Shown: positions 16,220 to 28,000 of the stretch, piece after piece
Position numbering within the stretch: the first letter of the stretch is position 1
Layout of the letters: each line of letters opens with the position of its first letter
NCBI GenBank assembly: GCA_038501785.1
Contig: JBAMJR010000622.1
Location: 37,501 to 101,500 of the forward strand
DNA: 64,000 nucleotides
Direction: 5' to 3'
Origin: Myoxocephalus aenaeus
Lineage: Eukaryota > Chordata > Actinopteri > Perciformes > Cottidae
Notes under the pieces: generated by a model
What the model was told of the DNA's origin: nothing
The model's database searches: none
What the model saw: the letters and a program-made list of their open reading frames with translations, nothing else
Program-made: the position numbers and the translations under genes

Positions 16220-16882
16220 ATGAGACTTTCTTTCCGTCTCGGCGCCTCAAAGCTCGCCCTCCTCTTCCTCGCCCTCCTCTTCCTCGTCCCGCGGGCCGCC
16301 ACGTCGCCCACCGCCGCGCTGGAGAGCGCCCCGCTGGAGAGCGCCCCGCCGGAGAGCGCCCCGCCGGAGAGCGCCCCGCTGGAGAGCGCCCCGCTGGAGA
16401 GCGCTCCGCTGGAGAGCACCCTGCTGGAGAGCGCCCCGCCGGAGAGCGCCCCGCTGGAGAGCGCCCCGCCGGAGAGCGCCCCGCTGGAGAGCGCCCCGCT
16501 GGAGAGCGCCCCGCTGGAGAGCACCTTGCTGGAGAGCGCCCCGCCGGGTGAGGACCGGCTCGCCCGGCGGCCTCGAGACCCCCGGTCGGCCCCGCTGAGG
16601 CTCTGGGTGGAGGAGGAAGAGGAGGAGGAGGGCGGGGCCTGGGAGGAAGAGGCGCTGCTGAGGGCCCAGAGAGGAGACCTGGTGGGCCGGCCGCTGTCGC
16701 CCTTCCCCGTCGGCCTGGAGGGAGGGAACTATCAGGAGGGAGGAGAGGGGGAGGAAGGAGGGAGGAGGAACGAAGCGCTGACCTCCATCGCCGGAGGCCT
16801 GCAGGCCGTCAGCCGAGAGAAAGGAGGCTTCGGGTTTCGCTTCGGGAGAAAGAGATGGAGCGACAGAGGAGGGACGGACTGA
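16220..16882 (+). CDS. qrfp: QRFP (26RFa/43RFa) RFamide neuropeptide precursor
   Basis: Encodes a 220-residue secreted prepropeptide; mature QRFP acts on a G-protein-coupled receptor in feeding and arousal circuits in vertebrates. The ATG at 16220 directly follows the acceptor. Residues 1-28 form a signal peptide with the core LALLFLALLFLVP. Residues ~33-109 are a Leu/Pro-Glu-Ser-Ala-Pro pentapeptide repeat. An acidic linker follows, then an Arg-Arg pair (182-183), a 25-residue peptide beginning NEALTSIAGGL and ending GGFGFRF (202-208), Gly209 as amide donor and the cleavage site RKR (210-212). The TS-x-AGGL...KGGFxFRFG frame matches mammalian 26RFa; here the x in FxF is Gly where mammals have Ser. 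The repeat in the pro-region is unusual. Whether this is the orthologue of human 9q34 QRFP or an ohnologue is open. Confidence 0.9.
   Translation: MRLSFRLGASKLALLFLALLFLVPRAATSPTAALESAPLESAPPESAPPESAPLESAPLESAPLESTLLESAPPESAPLESAPPESAPLESAPLESAPLESTLLESAPPGEDRLARRPRDPRSAPLRLWVEEEEEEEGGAWEEEALLRAQRGDLVGRPLSPFPVGLEGGNYQEGGEGEEGGRRNEALTSIAGGLQAVSREKGGFGFRFGRKRWSDRGGTD
16317..16547 (+). repeat. qrfp: In-frame 15-bp coding minisatellite in qrfp
   Basis: About 15 units of CTGGAGAGCGCCCCG (15 bases, five codons), with CCG/CTG first-codon and ACCCTG/ACCTTG variants, encode the LESAP/PESAP repeat of the pro-region. The unit is a multiple of three, so length change keeps the neuropeptide in frame. Confidence 0.95.
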
Positions 16883-16914
16883 GGAGGGAGGGGGGGGTTA
16901 ACGGGAAGGACAGA

Positions 16915-18475
16915 GGAGACGAGAAGGAAGAAAGAGGAGACGAGTCAAGAGGAGACGGGTCAAAAGAAAGAGGAGACGAGTCAGAGGAAAGAGGAGACGA
17001 GTCAGAGGAAAGAGGAGACGAGTCAGAGGAAAGAGGAGACGGGTCAAAAGAAAGAGGAGACGAGTCAGAGGAAAGAGGAGACGAGTCAGAGGAAAGAGGA
17101 GACGAGTCAAGAGGAGACGGGTCAAAAGAAAGAGGAGACTAGTCAGAGGAAAGAGGAGACGAGTCAGAGGAAAGAGGAGATGAGTCACAGGAATGAGGAG
17201 ACGAGTCACAGGAAAGAGGAGACGAGTCACAGGAATGAGGAGACGAGTCACAGGAAAGAGAGGAAAGAGGAGATGAGTCAGAGGAAAGAGGAGACGAGTA
17301 AGAGGAAAGAGGAGATGAGTCAGAGGAAAGAGGAGACGAGAAGGAAGAAAGAGGAGACGAGAAGGAAGAAAGGAGACGAGTCAGAGGAAAGAGGAGACGA
17401 GTCAGAGGAAAGAGGAGACGAGTCAGAAGAAAGAGGAGACGAGTCAGAGGAAAGAGGAGACGAGTCAGAGGAAAGAGGAGACGAGTCACAGGAATGAGGA
17501 GACGAGTCACAGGAAAGAGGAGACGAGTCAGAAAAAAGAGGAGACGAGTCAGAGGAAAGAGGAGACGAGTCAGAGGAAAGAGGAGACGAGTCAGAAGAAA
17601 GAGGAGACGAGTCAGAGGAAAGAGGAGACGAGTCAGAGGAAAGAGGAGACGAGAAGGAAGAAAGAGGAGACGAGTCAGAGGAAAGAGGAGACGAGTCAGA
17701 GGAAAGAGGAGACGAGTCAGAGGAATGAGGAGACGAGTCACAGGAAAGAGAGGAAAGAGGAGATGAGTCAGAGGAAAGAGGAGACGAGTCAGAGGAATGA
17801 GGAGACGAGTCACAGGAATGAGGAGACGAGTCAGAGGAAAGAGGAGATGAGTCAGAGGAAAGAGGAGACGAGTCAGAGGAAAGAGGAGACGAGTCAGAAA
17901 AAAGAGGAGACGAGTCAGAGGAAAGAGGAGACGAGTCAGAGGAAAGAGGAGACGAGTCAGAGGAAAGAGGAGACGAGTCACAGGAATGAGGAGACGAGTC
18001 AGAAGAAAGAGGAGACGAGTCACAGGAATGAGGAGACGAGTCAGAGGAAAGAGGAGACGAGTCAGAGGAAAGAGGAGACGAGTCAGAAGAAAGAGGAGAC
18101 GAGTCAGAGGAAAGAGGAGACGAGTCAGAGGAAAGAGGAGACGAGTCACAGGAAAGAGGAGACGAGTCAGAAGAAAGAGGAGACGAGTCAGAGGAAAGAG
18201 GAGACGAGTCAGAGGAAAGAGGAGACGAGTCAGAGGAAAGAGGAGACGAGTCAGAAGAAAGAGGAGACGAGTCAGAGGAAAGAGGAGACGAGTCAGAAGA
18301 AAGAGGAGACGAGTCAGAAGAAAGAGGAGACGAGTCAGAGGAAAGAGGAGACGAGTCAGAGGAAAGAGGAGACGAGTCAGAAGAAAGAGGAGACGAGTCA
18401 GAGGAAAGAGGAGACGAGTCACAGGAATGAGGAGACGAGTCACAGGAAAGAGAGGAAAGAGGAGACGAGTCAGTG
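16915..18475. repeat. 21-bp purine-rich minisatellite downstream of qrfp
   Basis: About 74 units based on GAGTCAGAGGAAAGAGGAGA plus C, with CACAGGAATGAG, AGAAGAAA and GAGAAGGAAGAAA variants. It starts about 30 bases after the qrfp stop. Because 21 is a multiple of three, long stop-free frames appear on both strands (up to 492 codons); they are artefacts. Variants reading GATGAGTCA contain a consensus AP-1 heptamer. Confidence 0.95.
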
Positions 18476-18768
18476 AACGTCTTTTCCTTATTTGAGGGCA
18501 ATTCTCTAGGCAACGACGACCATCTTTAAATGATTCATGGAAACCAAAACGTTGCTGGAAAAGTTGCCCAGTGGATCGTTGCCTTAAGTTGGAGGAAACA
18601 TTCAATATAGGAAACAAAAGCTTTGAACCCTGAAATGAGTTTCAGCTTCTCCCAGAATGTAAAAGTATATTTCTGTCAAATCCAAAGTCTCACAGTGTAA
18701 TAAGATATGTACATAAATATAGATAAATATATATAATGTAATATGTGTTTGTTACTTTGTTGGAAGTG

Positions 18769-18774
18769 AATAAA
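18769..18774 (+). terminator. qrfp: Candidate polyadenylation signal for qrfp
   Basis: AATAAA, the first clear hexamer I see on the + strand after the 21-bp array. If used, the whole array is transcribed in the qrfp 3' UTR. Confidence 0.35.
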
Positions 18775-18844
18775 GTTATGTTCATCAGACGTAACAAGTA
18801 CATTTACTCATGATGAGGTACTTTGTACTTCAGAGGGAAATATT

Positions 18845-20225
18845 GTTACACTGTAACAAATGTCCCCGTTAAATTCAACTGTAATTCTACAGCATACTAC
18901 TAATTACTACTAATTACAGTACTAGAAAAGGCATTATACTGTTATTTTAGTGTTCCTATAAACAGTTAATTACCATACAATTTATTACAGTACTGTAGAA
19001 TGTATATTTACAGTATGACACTGAGAAGCTAATGATTTAAAAATGTTACATTTCAAAATAAAACCCCTGAAAATTGCTAATATAGAAACGACTCAGACAA
19101 GAGATGGCCTTACAATAACAAGCTTTTATTAAAGCCAATGCCGTGTCAAACACATTCAGTAGCAAACACATTTTCAGTAATTACATTACCAGACTCTGAA
19201 TCCTGTTCAGCACTTTGTTATGAGTTATGGTCATTAGTGCAATAGAAATAATGTAAAAGAACAAGTCTGGAACTGCATGTTTGAGACAACTTGATGAACT
19301 GAAATGAACACAATTTCGAAACGTGTTACCTTGAACGGAAAACAGACCACCAGGATGATTTAGCAACATCAAATAGAGATCCTATCTTACGCGGGAACTT
19401 TATTTTAACCTTCATTTAACAGTAATGTAATCTAAATTAAACTAACAAAGCGAATGCTATAGCGTTAGCTGAAGTTAACATAGCCTCAATGTTAAATTAT
19501 TATGACCATGCTCCCGTTAGCTAACTTCACCTACTTTAATTCAATTACTGTGAAATTTATTCCGGTGACTTTAATTCCGGTGATGCGGTTCTGTAGAAAG
19601 ATAACGATATAAAATCTTGTGACTCCAGAGAGTAGCGTTACGGTATGCTAGCTAACGTTAGCCGAAAGCGTTAGCATGCGTGTTCGCCACATGCGGTTAT
19701 CAACAAGTCACATTATCAGCAAAAAATATATACATTACAATGTTAATTCAACACAAAATGACTGAACACGGTAATGCTGACTTTGATATTCCATTTACCT
19801 TGTTCAGTGAGCCACAGGCAGCATGGACTACGGGTCCTCTGGGTGTTTGTAGGCCGGGTGGAGCAGCAGGTGGTGCTCCGTCCACTTTGGTGCTTCAGTT
19901 AGAGTCCGTCCAATTCCTCCATCTTGAATAAAACCACGGATCTGTGATATCTAAGGCTTTCTTTTCACAGTCTTTATGTTGACTATGTGCTGAATACGTA
20001 GTAGAGACTTGATGCAATGGGATTTTGAAGAGTAATGGGCGGAGTTAGTTAACTGAAAAAGGAAAAAATACTGTAGTATACTGCAATATTTGACAGTAGC
20101 GAGTTGTTCATTTTTTTTTTTCTTCCAAGGTGTCAACTTTTGCTGAATTTAACTGTATTTACGAAGAACAGTACATTACTGTTGAGAAATTCTTGTATTT
20201 TTACAGCAATTTGTGTTTTTTGTAA
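18845..20225. mobile_element. Possible non-autonomous DNA element with ACAGTA-rich ends
   Basis: The ends carry related phrases in opposite orientation (left: GTTAAATTCAACTGTAATTC; right: GCTGAATTTAACTGTATTTA) and many TACAGTA/TACTGTA words. The interior has no coding domain. Target duplication and exact termini were not found, so this is tentative. Confidence 0.3.
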
Positions 20226-20590
20226 CTGGCTCAGCCAAGTAACTAAAGATGTAAAAAACTATAAAATATGTACAAAGTAAACTAGTAACTAAAGCTGTAA
20301 AATACAATAAAATAAGTAAAAAGTACAATACTGGCTTCCAAAATGTAGTGGAGTATACGTATAAAGTATCATTACATGGAAATAGTAAAGTAAAGTACTG
20401 GAAAAGTACTTAACTTGTGTATTGTTCCTGATTAAATGTACTTGGTAATATGAGCGTTCCTGTCTGACAACCTGCTGTAACGTAATCTGCCTAGCAACCC
20501 GTTGGATTAATCTGATTGGAGGATTCTCGCGGAGTAACCCAGGACAGCAGTGCACGCGCAGCCGCCTCTCTCTCTGGCCGCCTCTCTCTC

Positions 20591-20646
20591 ACGGACTTTG
20601 AGGCGCGCTCACGGACTTTGAGGCGCGCTCCCGCGAAGTCCGTGAG
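20591..20646. repeat. 20-bp GC-rich direct repeat with inverted echo
   Basis: ACGGACTTTGAGGCGCGCTC occurs twice head-to-tail (20591-20610, 20611-20630), then AAGTCCGT (20636-20643) pairs with ACGGACTT of either copy. CCGCCTCTCTCTC-type units precede it. Around it, 18.8-22.1 kb holds no recognised gene. Confidence 0.7.
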
Positions 20647-21193
20647 GGTTTAGTTCTGTCCCAATGTCACATCGTAGAGTGCTCGAGGCTCTCTGGCAGA
20701 CATGTTGAGCCCTTTATGATCCCTTTCCGTAAGTCAGCATTAGATGCTGACTTTGCCTAAGGGAATTACCCACAGTTCATAGCAATGTGACGTTAAACAC
20801 GCAGTTCCCAATGGAAGCATGAAGACGTAAAAAAAAAAAAAGGTAAACAAAGAGACACGTGGGCGTTCAGCCCGATAAAATATACTACAACATTACGGAT
20901 TAAAGATGGAACATAAAAACACATGAAATCAGAGGAAAGCAAGCAGAAAATATATATATAAATATTTTTTTTTACATTCATCAAACATTTCGTTTTGACA
21001 AAACGAGTGAATAGATCATTTAAAATGACTTCTCATCTCGTGAGGAAGACGTTCAAATCAGTGAATAAAAAGTATAAAATAAATACACAATATTTGTGTA
21101 TGTAGTCACGTGATATGTTGCAGCAAAATGCTGTCCCATTCATATTCACACCATCAAGCCCTCACAGCCTCTCACACTCAGACACTTAGCAGC

Positions 21194-21252
21194 TGACGTC
21201 AGTGAGTCCTGAGGGTTCAGGGTTTGAGGGTTTAGGGTGGAGATTGGGATTG

Positions 21253-21294
<42 letters not shown>

Positions 21295-21298
21295 GTCA
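21194..21298. promoter_or_regulatory. Two perfect CRE palindromes flanking a CT run
   Basis: TGACGTCA at 21194-21201 and 21291-21298, each within GCTGACGTCAG context, flank a (CT)n tract. They lie about 1 kb upstream of the MHC class I start codon. CREB/ATF-type binding is plausible; a link to the class I gene is inference. Confidence 0.45.
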
Positions 21299-22192
21299 GC
21301 GGCCGTTTATTTTCCTTCTTTTCTGTTTTACGACAGTTTACGGGGTTAAAACGCGTTGACGGCTCATCAATGTACTTTATTACTTTACTAGTATCCGCAA
21401 TAAAGGGTGTTATATAATAATGTTATGTTCAAAAATTTATATTTAAAACTTTTAAATTATTTATGTTCTATTAATCATAACAGTATAACAGTAAAGTATA
21501 TATATAACAAGATAACATTGGTTTTCACATTTTATTTCTTATTTCTTAATGCATTTGTCTCATAAGTTATACATTTACATAGTTTTTTGGTCGTGTTTTC
21601 AGGTCTTACATCCTTGGTTTCTTACTAACTTTACGCTGGTCTCACAGCTGCTACGTGACAATGAACGTGATCACAACAAAACAACAAAACAACAAACGAG
21701 GAAGTTAAAGTTTCCTTTAACCACAAAGCTGTGCTGCGTTCAGGCGCACTCGTAAATCTGTAGCAGCGGCCATATCGTACCGTCGTGGATAAATCAAGTG
21801 GTTCTCTAATGTCTCTATTCTCAAAAACAAAGAATACTGATTAAGGATCGAGTCTATCAGACAATTTAAATCAGTGCAAAGCATTTATTTAATTTATTTG
21901 TGATTTTTGGGCAGTACAAAAAACATTTAATTTAATGTCTTTCAGTGTTTTAAATATTTTCTCTGCCTCTTTATTTTAACTTCATGAAATTATATATTTT
22001 CAATGTTTTTTACAGTAATTTAAATACAAACCGTGGGATTTTATTCTTAATTTTTAAGTTGTTTACAGTTTTGAATAAATGCGTCATGCATATCTCGTGC
22101 ACGAGCGTCCCTGAACGCAGCGTCGTGCTGACAGAAGCAGGAGGCTCTGCTGCGCGCGACGGTACCAGAGAGAATACACGGAGCAACCGACG

Positions 22193-22284
22193 GATAGACC
22201 CGGTTCTGGAGCAGAGATAGACCCGGTTCTGGAGCAGAGATAGACCCGGTTCTGGAGCAGAGATAGACCCGGTTCTGGAGCAGG
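22193..22284. repeat. 23-bp tandem repeat, four copies, immediately before the class I ATG
   Basis: Four copies of a 23-base unit (core ATAGACCCGGTTCTGGAGCA) run up to the start codon at 22285, so they almost certainly lie in the 5' UTR. Each contains the CCGG...CCAG-like core GGTTCTGGAG. Confidence 0.9.
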
Positions 22285-24562
22285 ATGGCTTTAGTCGTCG
22301 CGTTGGTCCTTCTGGGGACTCTGACGGCGAACTGCGGTGAGTTATGCTTCTTCTGGCGCGTTCACGCGACTCCGGTCAAAAGTGAAAGTAAAGAAACTAA
22401 AAAACATTATTTAATTTCTTAAAACGGTGTGTTTTTATTCTGTTGTTTAGTTTGCTTTATTCTCCTTTAGGACACCAAAACTAACCTTACACGTGGATTC
22501 AGTATTCAAGTTCACTGCGAAGCTAAACATCAATAACACATCCGGGTATTTTTACGATCGATTAATCATTTATAAATGTTTTTTATTACATGATAAAATG
22601 TTAAACAATCTTACCTGGCTAAAACCTAAGAAAACGGAAATTGTTTGTCAAAATACTATATTTAATGTATTTAATATATTTAATATATTTAATGTATTTA
22701 ATATGTTTCAATCTATTTAATGTATTCAATATATTGTATTTAATATGTTTAATGTATTTCTCATAATCAGCTACAAATCAATACAATATATTTAATATAT
22801 TTAATGTATTTCTCATAATCAGCCATACGGTTTTTTCTAAAGCTAAAATCAATAACACATTTAATTAATCATTTAATAGAAAATCTTAACTTCCTAAAAC
22901 CCTAGAAAAAAACAAGTTTCTAATTAAAGTACTATATTTAATGTATTTAATATATTTAATTAATGTGTTGTATTAAATACATATAATGTATTTCATATTT
23001 ATTTAATACATTTCATTTATTTATATATATTTAATGTATTTAATAAATTAATAAATTAATTGTATTTCATATATTTCTCATAATAACATGTCTGTTGGTG
23101 CTTGAAGGGCTATCAGCTCGTTTACATTTGATTATACAATTATTTTTCAGACGACATCAATATAGAAATAAACTGGAGAAAATGTTAAAACAACAGTTCT
23201 CTCATTCATGATAAAAAGAGAAGAGACATTTGTATTCACTTTCCTTGACGGTTTTAAATGAGTCACTTTAAATAAAGTAACCGGTTTTAGAGGTCGTTGC
23301 CTCGGCGACGAAGTGAACGGACGACATTGTTCAGATTCTCCGACACGATGAGCGACAGCTGATGAGCTCATTAAGGAAGTAGACTGCAGACTGATGTATT
23401 TATACCTGGAGCTCGTTGGCGATACAGATATCTGTGTAGAAGTACAGATATTCATGTTATTTACACACACGTGTGTACTTTATACTCTGTTTTCTAACCG
23501 TGTACAAAGGACATGTGGCAGGAAGTCAGACAGGAAGTGTTGATTGAAACACTTCCTGTCTGTGCGTCTCCTCAGGTCTGCTTGTTGTGATCAGGAGCTG
23601 AACGTCTGCAGGTCAGACAACACAAGGAAAGGTCAGCGAAGGTCACACTTTGAGGCCGTTCTCCTCTACCAGAAGATTATTGACTCGCCTAACGTCAGCA
23701 GTTAGACGGCGTTTTCATATCTACAGTCAAATATACATAGTAAAATACCACTAACATATGAATATATAATATATAACAACGTTTTCTGGTAATTCAATAA
23801 ACTAAATAATTCTCTTTATGGTTGTGTGTACTCCTGTGTGAACTAAATACTTGTATAACTAAAAGGTACCGAGCGTTTTCTGGTCTGGTTAAGAACTCTG
23901 GTGACATTTGAGTTAGTGTTCGTCGTTATTACCAGTTTAGACAACGTAAATGTGTTTTGCGATATATATTTAGACATTTGATTCCTTTTTGAAAGACGGT
24001 AAATTATTCCAAACAGTCAAGAAATGCTGCAAATGAGCTACAAAATGCTCTGTATTGTTGTTTTATACATGAACAAAGGGATCCATTTATTTCATGCTTT
24101 TATTTCCTAAAATGTTTTCATGGAACGAGCATAATGATATATAATATATATTATTTGTATATGAATAGAATGTATTATTATAATGATAACATTTCTGAAA
24201 AAAACCCAAATCAAATGTTTAAATATCTGTTTGTTTAATTTTTTCACGATTTTAAAATATATATATATATAATACAATTAAAATAAGTATATATTATTAA
24301 AGACAAATATATATTTTATTTTAATTTAATATATATATATATGAGAGAGAGAAAATATACTTATTTTTATTTTATTATATATATATATAATACAATTAAA
24401 ATAAGTATATATATTATTAAAGATAAATATATATTTTAATTTAATATATATATATATATATGAGAGAGAGAAAATATACTTATTTTAATTTTAATATATA
24501 TATATATATTTATATATTTATATATATATATTAAAATTATTAAAATTAAAATAAGTATATTT

Positions 24563-24614
<52 letters not shown>

Positions 24615-24766
24615 TTAATAATATATATACTTATTTTAATTGTATTATATATATATATATATATAATAAAATAAAAATAAGTGTATTTTCTCTCTCTCAT
24701 ATATATATATTAAATTAAAATAAAATATATATTTGTCTTTAATAATATATATTTATTTTAATTGTA

Positions 24767-24822
<56 letters not shown>

Positions 24823-24849
24823 CAATTATAAGACAAATATCTATTTTTA

Positions 24850-24911
<62 letters not shown>

Positions 24912-24974
24912 CAATTATAAGACAAATATCTATTTTTATTTAATATATATATATATATATATAAAAAAAAAACA

Positions 24975-25056
<82 letters not shown>

Positions 25057-28000
25057 TGTTTTTTTTTTAATTTGTGAGCAGCAGTGGTGATCGCATGCTT
25101 CTTCCTGTGATAAATATCTCTCAAACTAATTCTAAATGTAAATATCCTGCAGAGGCGGAGCGGCACTCCCTGTCCTACATCTACACGGCCTTCTCCAGGC
25201 CCGTGAACCAGCCGGGCCTCCACGAGTTCACGGCCATGGGCCTGCTGGACAACAGGATGATCGACTACTTCGACAGCGACAACAAGACGAAGGTTCCCAT
25301 GCAGCCGTGGATGAAGACGCGACTCCCTGAGGACTACTGGGTGAAAGGAACCCAGTCCCGCATTAGCAAGCAGCAGTGGTTCAAGGTCAACATCGACATC
25401 CTGAAGGACCGCATGAGGCAGAACGACACGGGTGAGACCGACAAGCCTGCTGTTTGTTCACAACGCATTCATACCCTCATTTATATAACTTTACTCTTTC
25501 ATATACATATATTATGAGTGTTTGTTCACAACGCATTCATACCCTCATTTATATAACTTTACTCTTTCATATACATATATTATGAGTGTTTGTTCACAAC
25601 GCATTCATACCCTCATTTATATAACTTTACTCTTTCATATACATATATTATGAGTGTTTGTTCACAACGCATTCATACCCTCATTTATATAACTTTACTC
25701 TTTCATATACATATATTCTGAGTGTTTGTTCACAACGCATTCATACCCTCATTTATATAACTTTACTCTTTCATATACATATATTATGAGTGTTTGTTCA
25801 CAACGCATTCATACCCTCATTTATATAACTTTACTCTTTCATATACATATATTATGAGTGTTTGTTCACAACGCATTCATACCCTCATTTATATAACTTT
25901 ACTCTTTCATATACATATATTCTGAGTGTTTGTTCACAACGCATTCATAACCTCATTTATATAACTTTACTCTTTTATTCCTACATATATTCTGAGTGTT
26001 TGTTCACAACGCATTCATAACCTCATTTATATAACTTTACTCTTTTATTCCTACATATATTCTGAGTGTTTGTTCACAACGCATTCATGACCTCATTTAT
26101 ATAACTTTACTCTTTCATTCCTACATATATTCTGAGTGTTTTTTCACAACGCATTCATAACCTCATTTATATAACTTTACTCTTTCATTCCTACATATAT
26201 TCTGAGTGTTTTTTCACAACGCATTCATAACCTCATTTATATAACTTTACTCTTTCATATACATATATTCTGAGTGTTTGTTCACAACGCATTCATACTC
26301 TCATTTATATAACTTTACTCTTTCATATACATATATTATGAGTGTTTGTTCACAACGCATTCATAACCTCATTTATATAACTTTACTCTTTCATATACAT
26401 ATATTATGAGTGTTTGTTCACAATGCATTCATACCCTCATTTATATAACTTTACTCTTTCATATACATATATTCTGAGTGTTTGTTCACAACGCATTCAT
26501 GACCTCATTTATATAACTTTAATCTTTCATATACATATATTCTGAGTGTTTGTTCACAATGCATTCATACCCTCATTTATATAACTTTACTCTTTCATAT
26601 ACATATATTCTGAGTGTTTGTTCACAACGCATTCATAACCTCATTTATATAACTTTACTCTTTTATTCCTACATATATTCTGAGTGTTTGTTCACAACGC
26701 ATTCATGACCTCATTTATATAACTTTACTCTTTCATATACATATATTATGAGTGTTTGTTCACAACGCATTCATACCCTCATTTATATAACTTTACTCTT
26801 TCATATACATATATTATGAGTGTTTGTTCACAACGCATTCATACCCTCATTTATACAACTTTACTCTTTCATATACATATATTGAGTGTTTGTTCACAAC
26901 GCATTCATAACCTCATTTATACAACTTTACTCTTTTATTCCTACATATATTCTGAGTGTTTGTTCACACAGCATTCATAACCTCATTTATATAACTTTAC
27001 TCTTTTATTCCTACATATATTCTGAGTGTTTGTTCACAACGCATTCATAACCTCATTTATATACCTCCCCCTCCAGACCTCCATGTCCTGCAGTGGCGTC
27101 ACGGCTGTGAAGGCGTCATGCAGCCCGACAACAAGATCAAGTTCACGCGCGGCATGGACATGTACAGCTACGACGGAAACGACTTCCTGTCCTTCGACGA
27201 CGCCAACGCCGTCTGGGTCGCGCCGGTCGAGGCGGCGATACAGACCAAGAGGAAGTGGGACGGTGTCCAGGTGCTGAAGGAATACACCAAAGGATACCTG
27301 GAGAAGGAGTGCATCGACTGGATGCAGCAGTTCCTGACGTACCAGGAGGAGCAGTTAAACGCTGCCAGTACGTATGGCGGGAAACACCTCTAGTGAGGAC
27401 GCTTAGTCGTCTCCTCAGCTGAGCTAAAGGACTAGCGTCCTAGTGAGGACGCTTAGTCGTCTCCTCAGCTGAGCTAGAGGACTAGTGTCCTAGTGAGGAC
27501 GCTTAGTCGTCTCCTCAGCTGAGCTAGAGGACTAGTGTCCTAGTGAGGACGCTTAGTCGTCTCCTCAGCTGAGCTAGAGGACTAGTGTCCTAGTGAGGAC
27601 GCTTAGTCGTCTCCTCAGCTGAGCTAGAGGACTAGTGTCCTAGTGAGGACGCTTAGTCGTCTCCTCAGCTGAGCTAAAGGACTAGTGTCCTAGTGAGGAC
27701 GCTTAGTCGTCTCCTCAGCTGAGCTAGAGGACTAGTGTCCTAGTGAGGACGCTTAGTCGTCTCCTCAGCTGAGCTAAAGGACTAGTGTCCTAGTGAGGAC
27801 GCTTAGTCGTCTCCTCAGCTGAGCTAGAGGACTAGTGTCCTAGTGAGGACGCTTAGTCGTCTCCTCAGCTGAGCTAAAGGACTAGTGTCCTAGTGAGGAC
27901 GCTTAGTCGTCTCCTCAGCTGAGCTAAAGGACTAGTGTCCTAGTGAGGACGCTTAGTCGTCTCCTCCACTGAACTTTAGTCATGTTATAACTTTAGTCAT

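Noticed and set aside
17139..18617. Long Ser/Asp/Pro- and Leu/Arg-rich frames of up to 492 codons on the - strand and Arg/Glu-rich frames on the + strand
   Set aside because: A 21-bp satellite is a multiple of three and gives open frames in many registers. No signal, domain or splice context.
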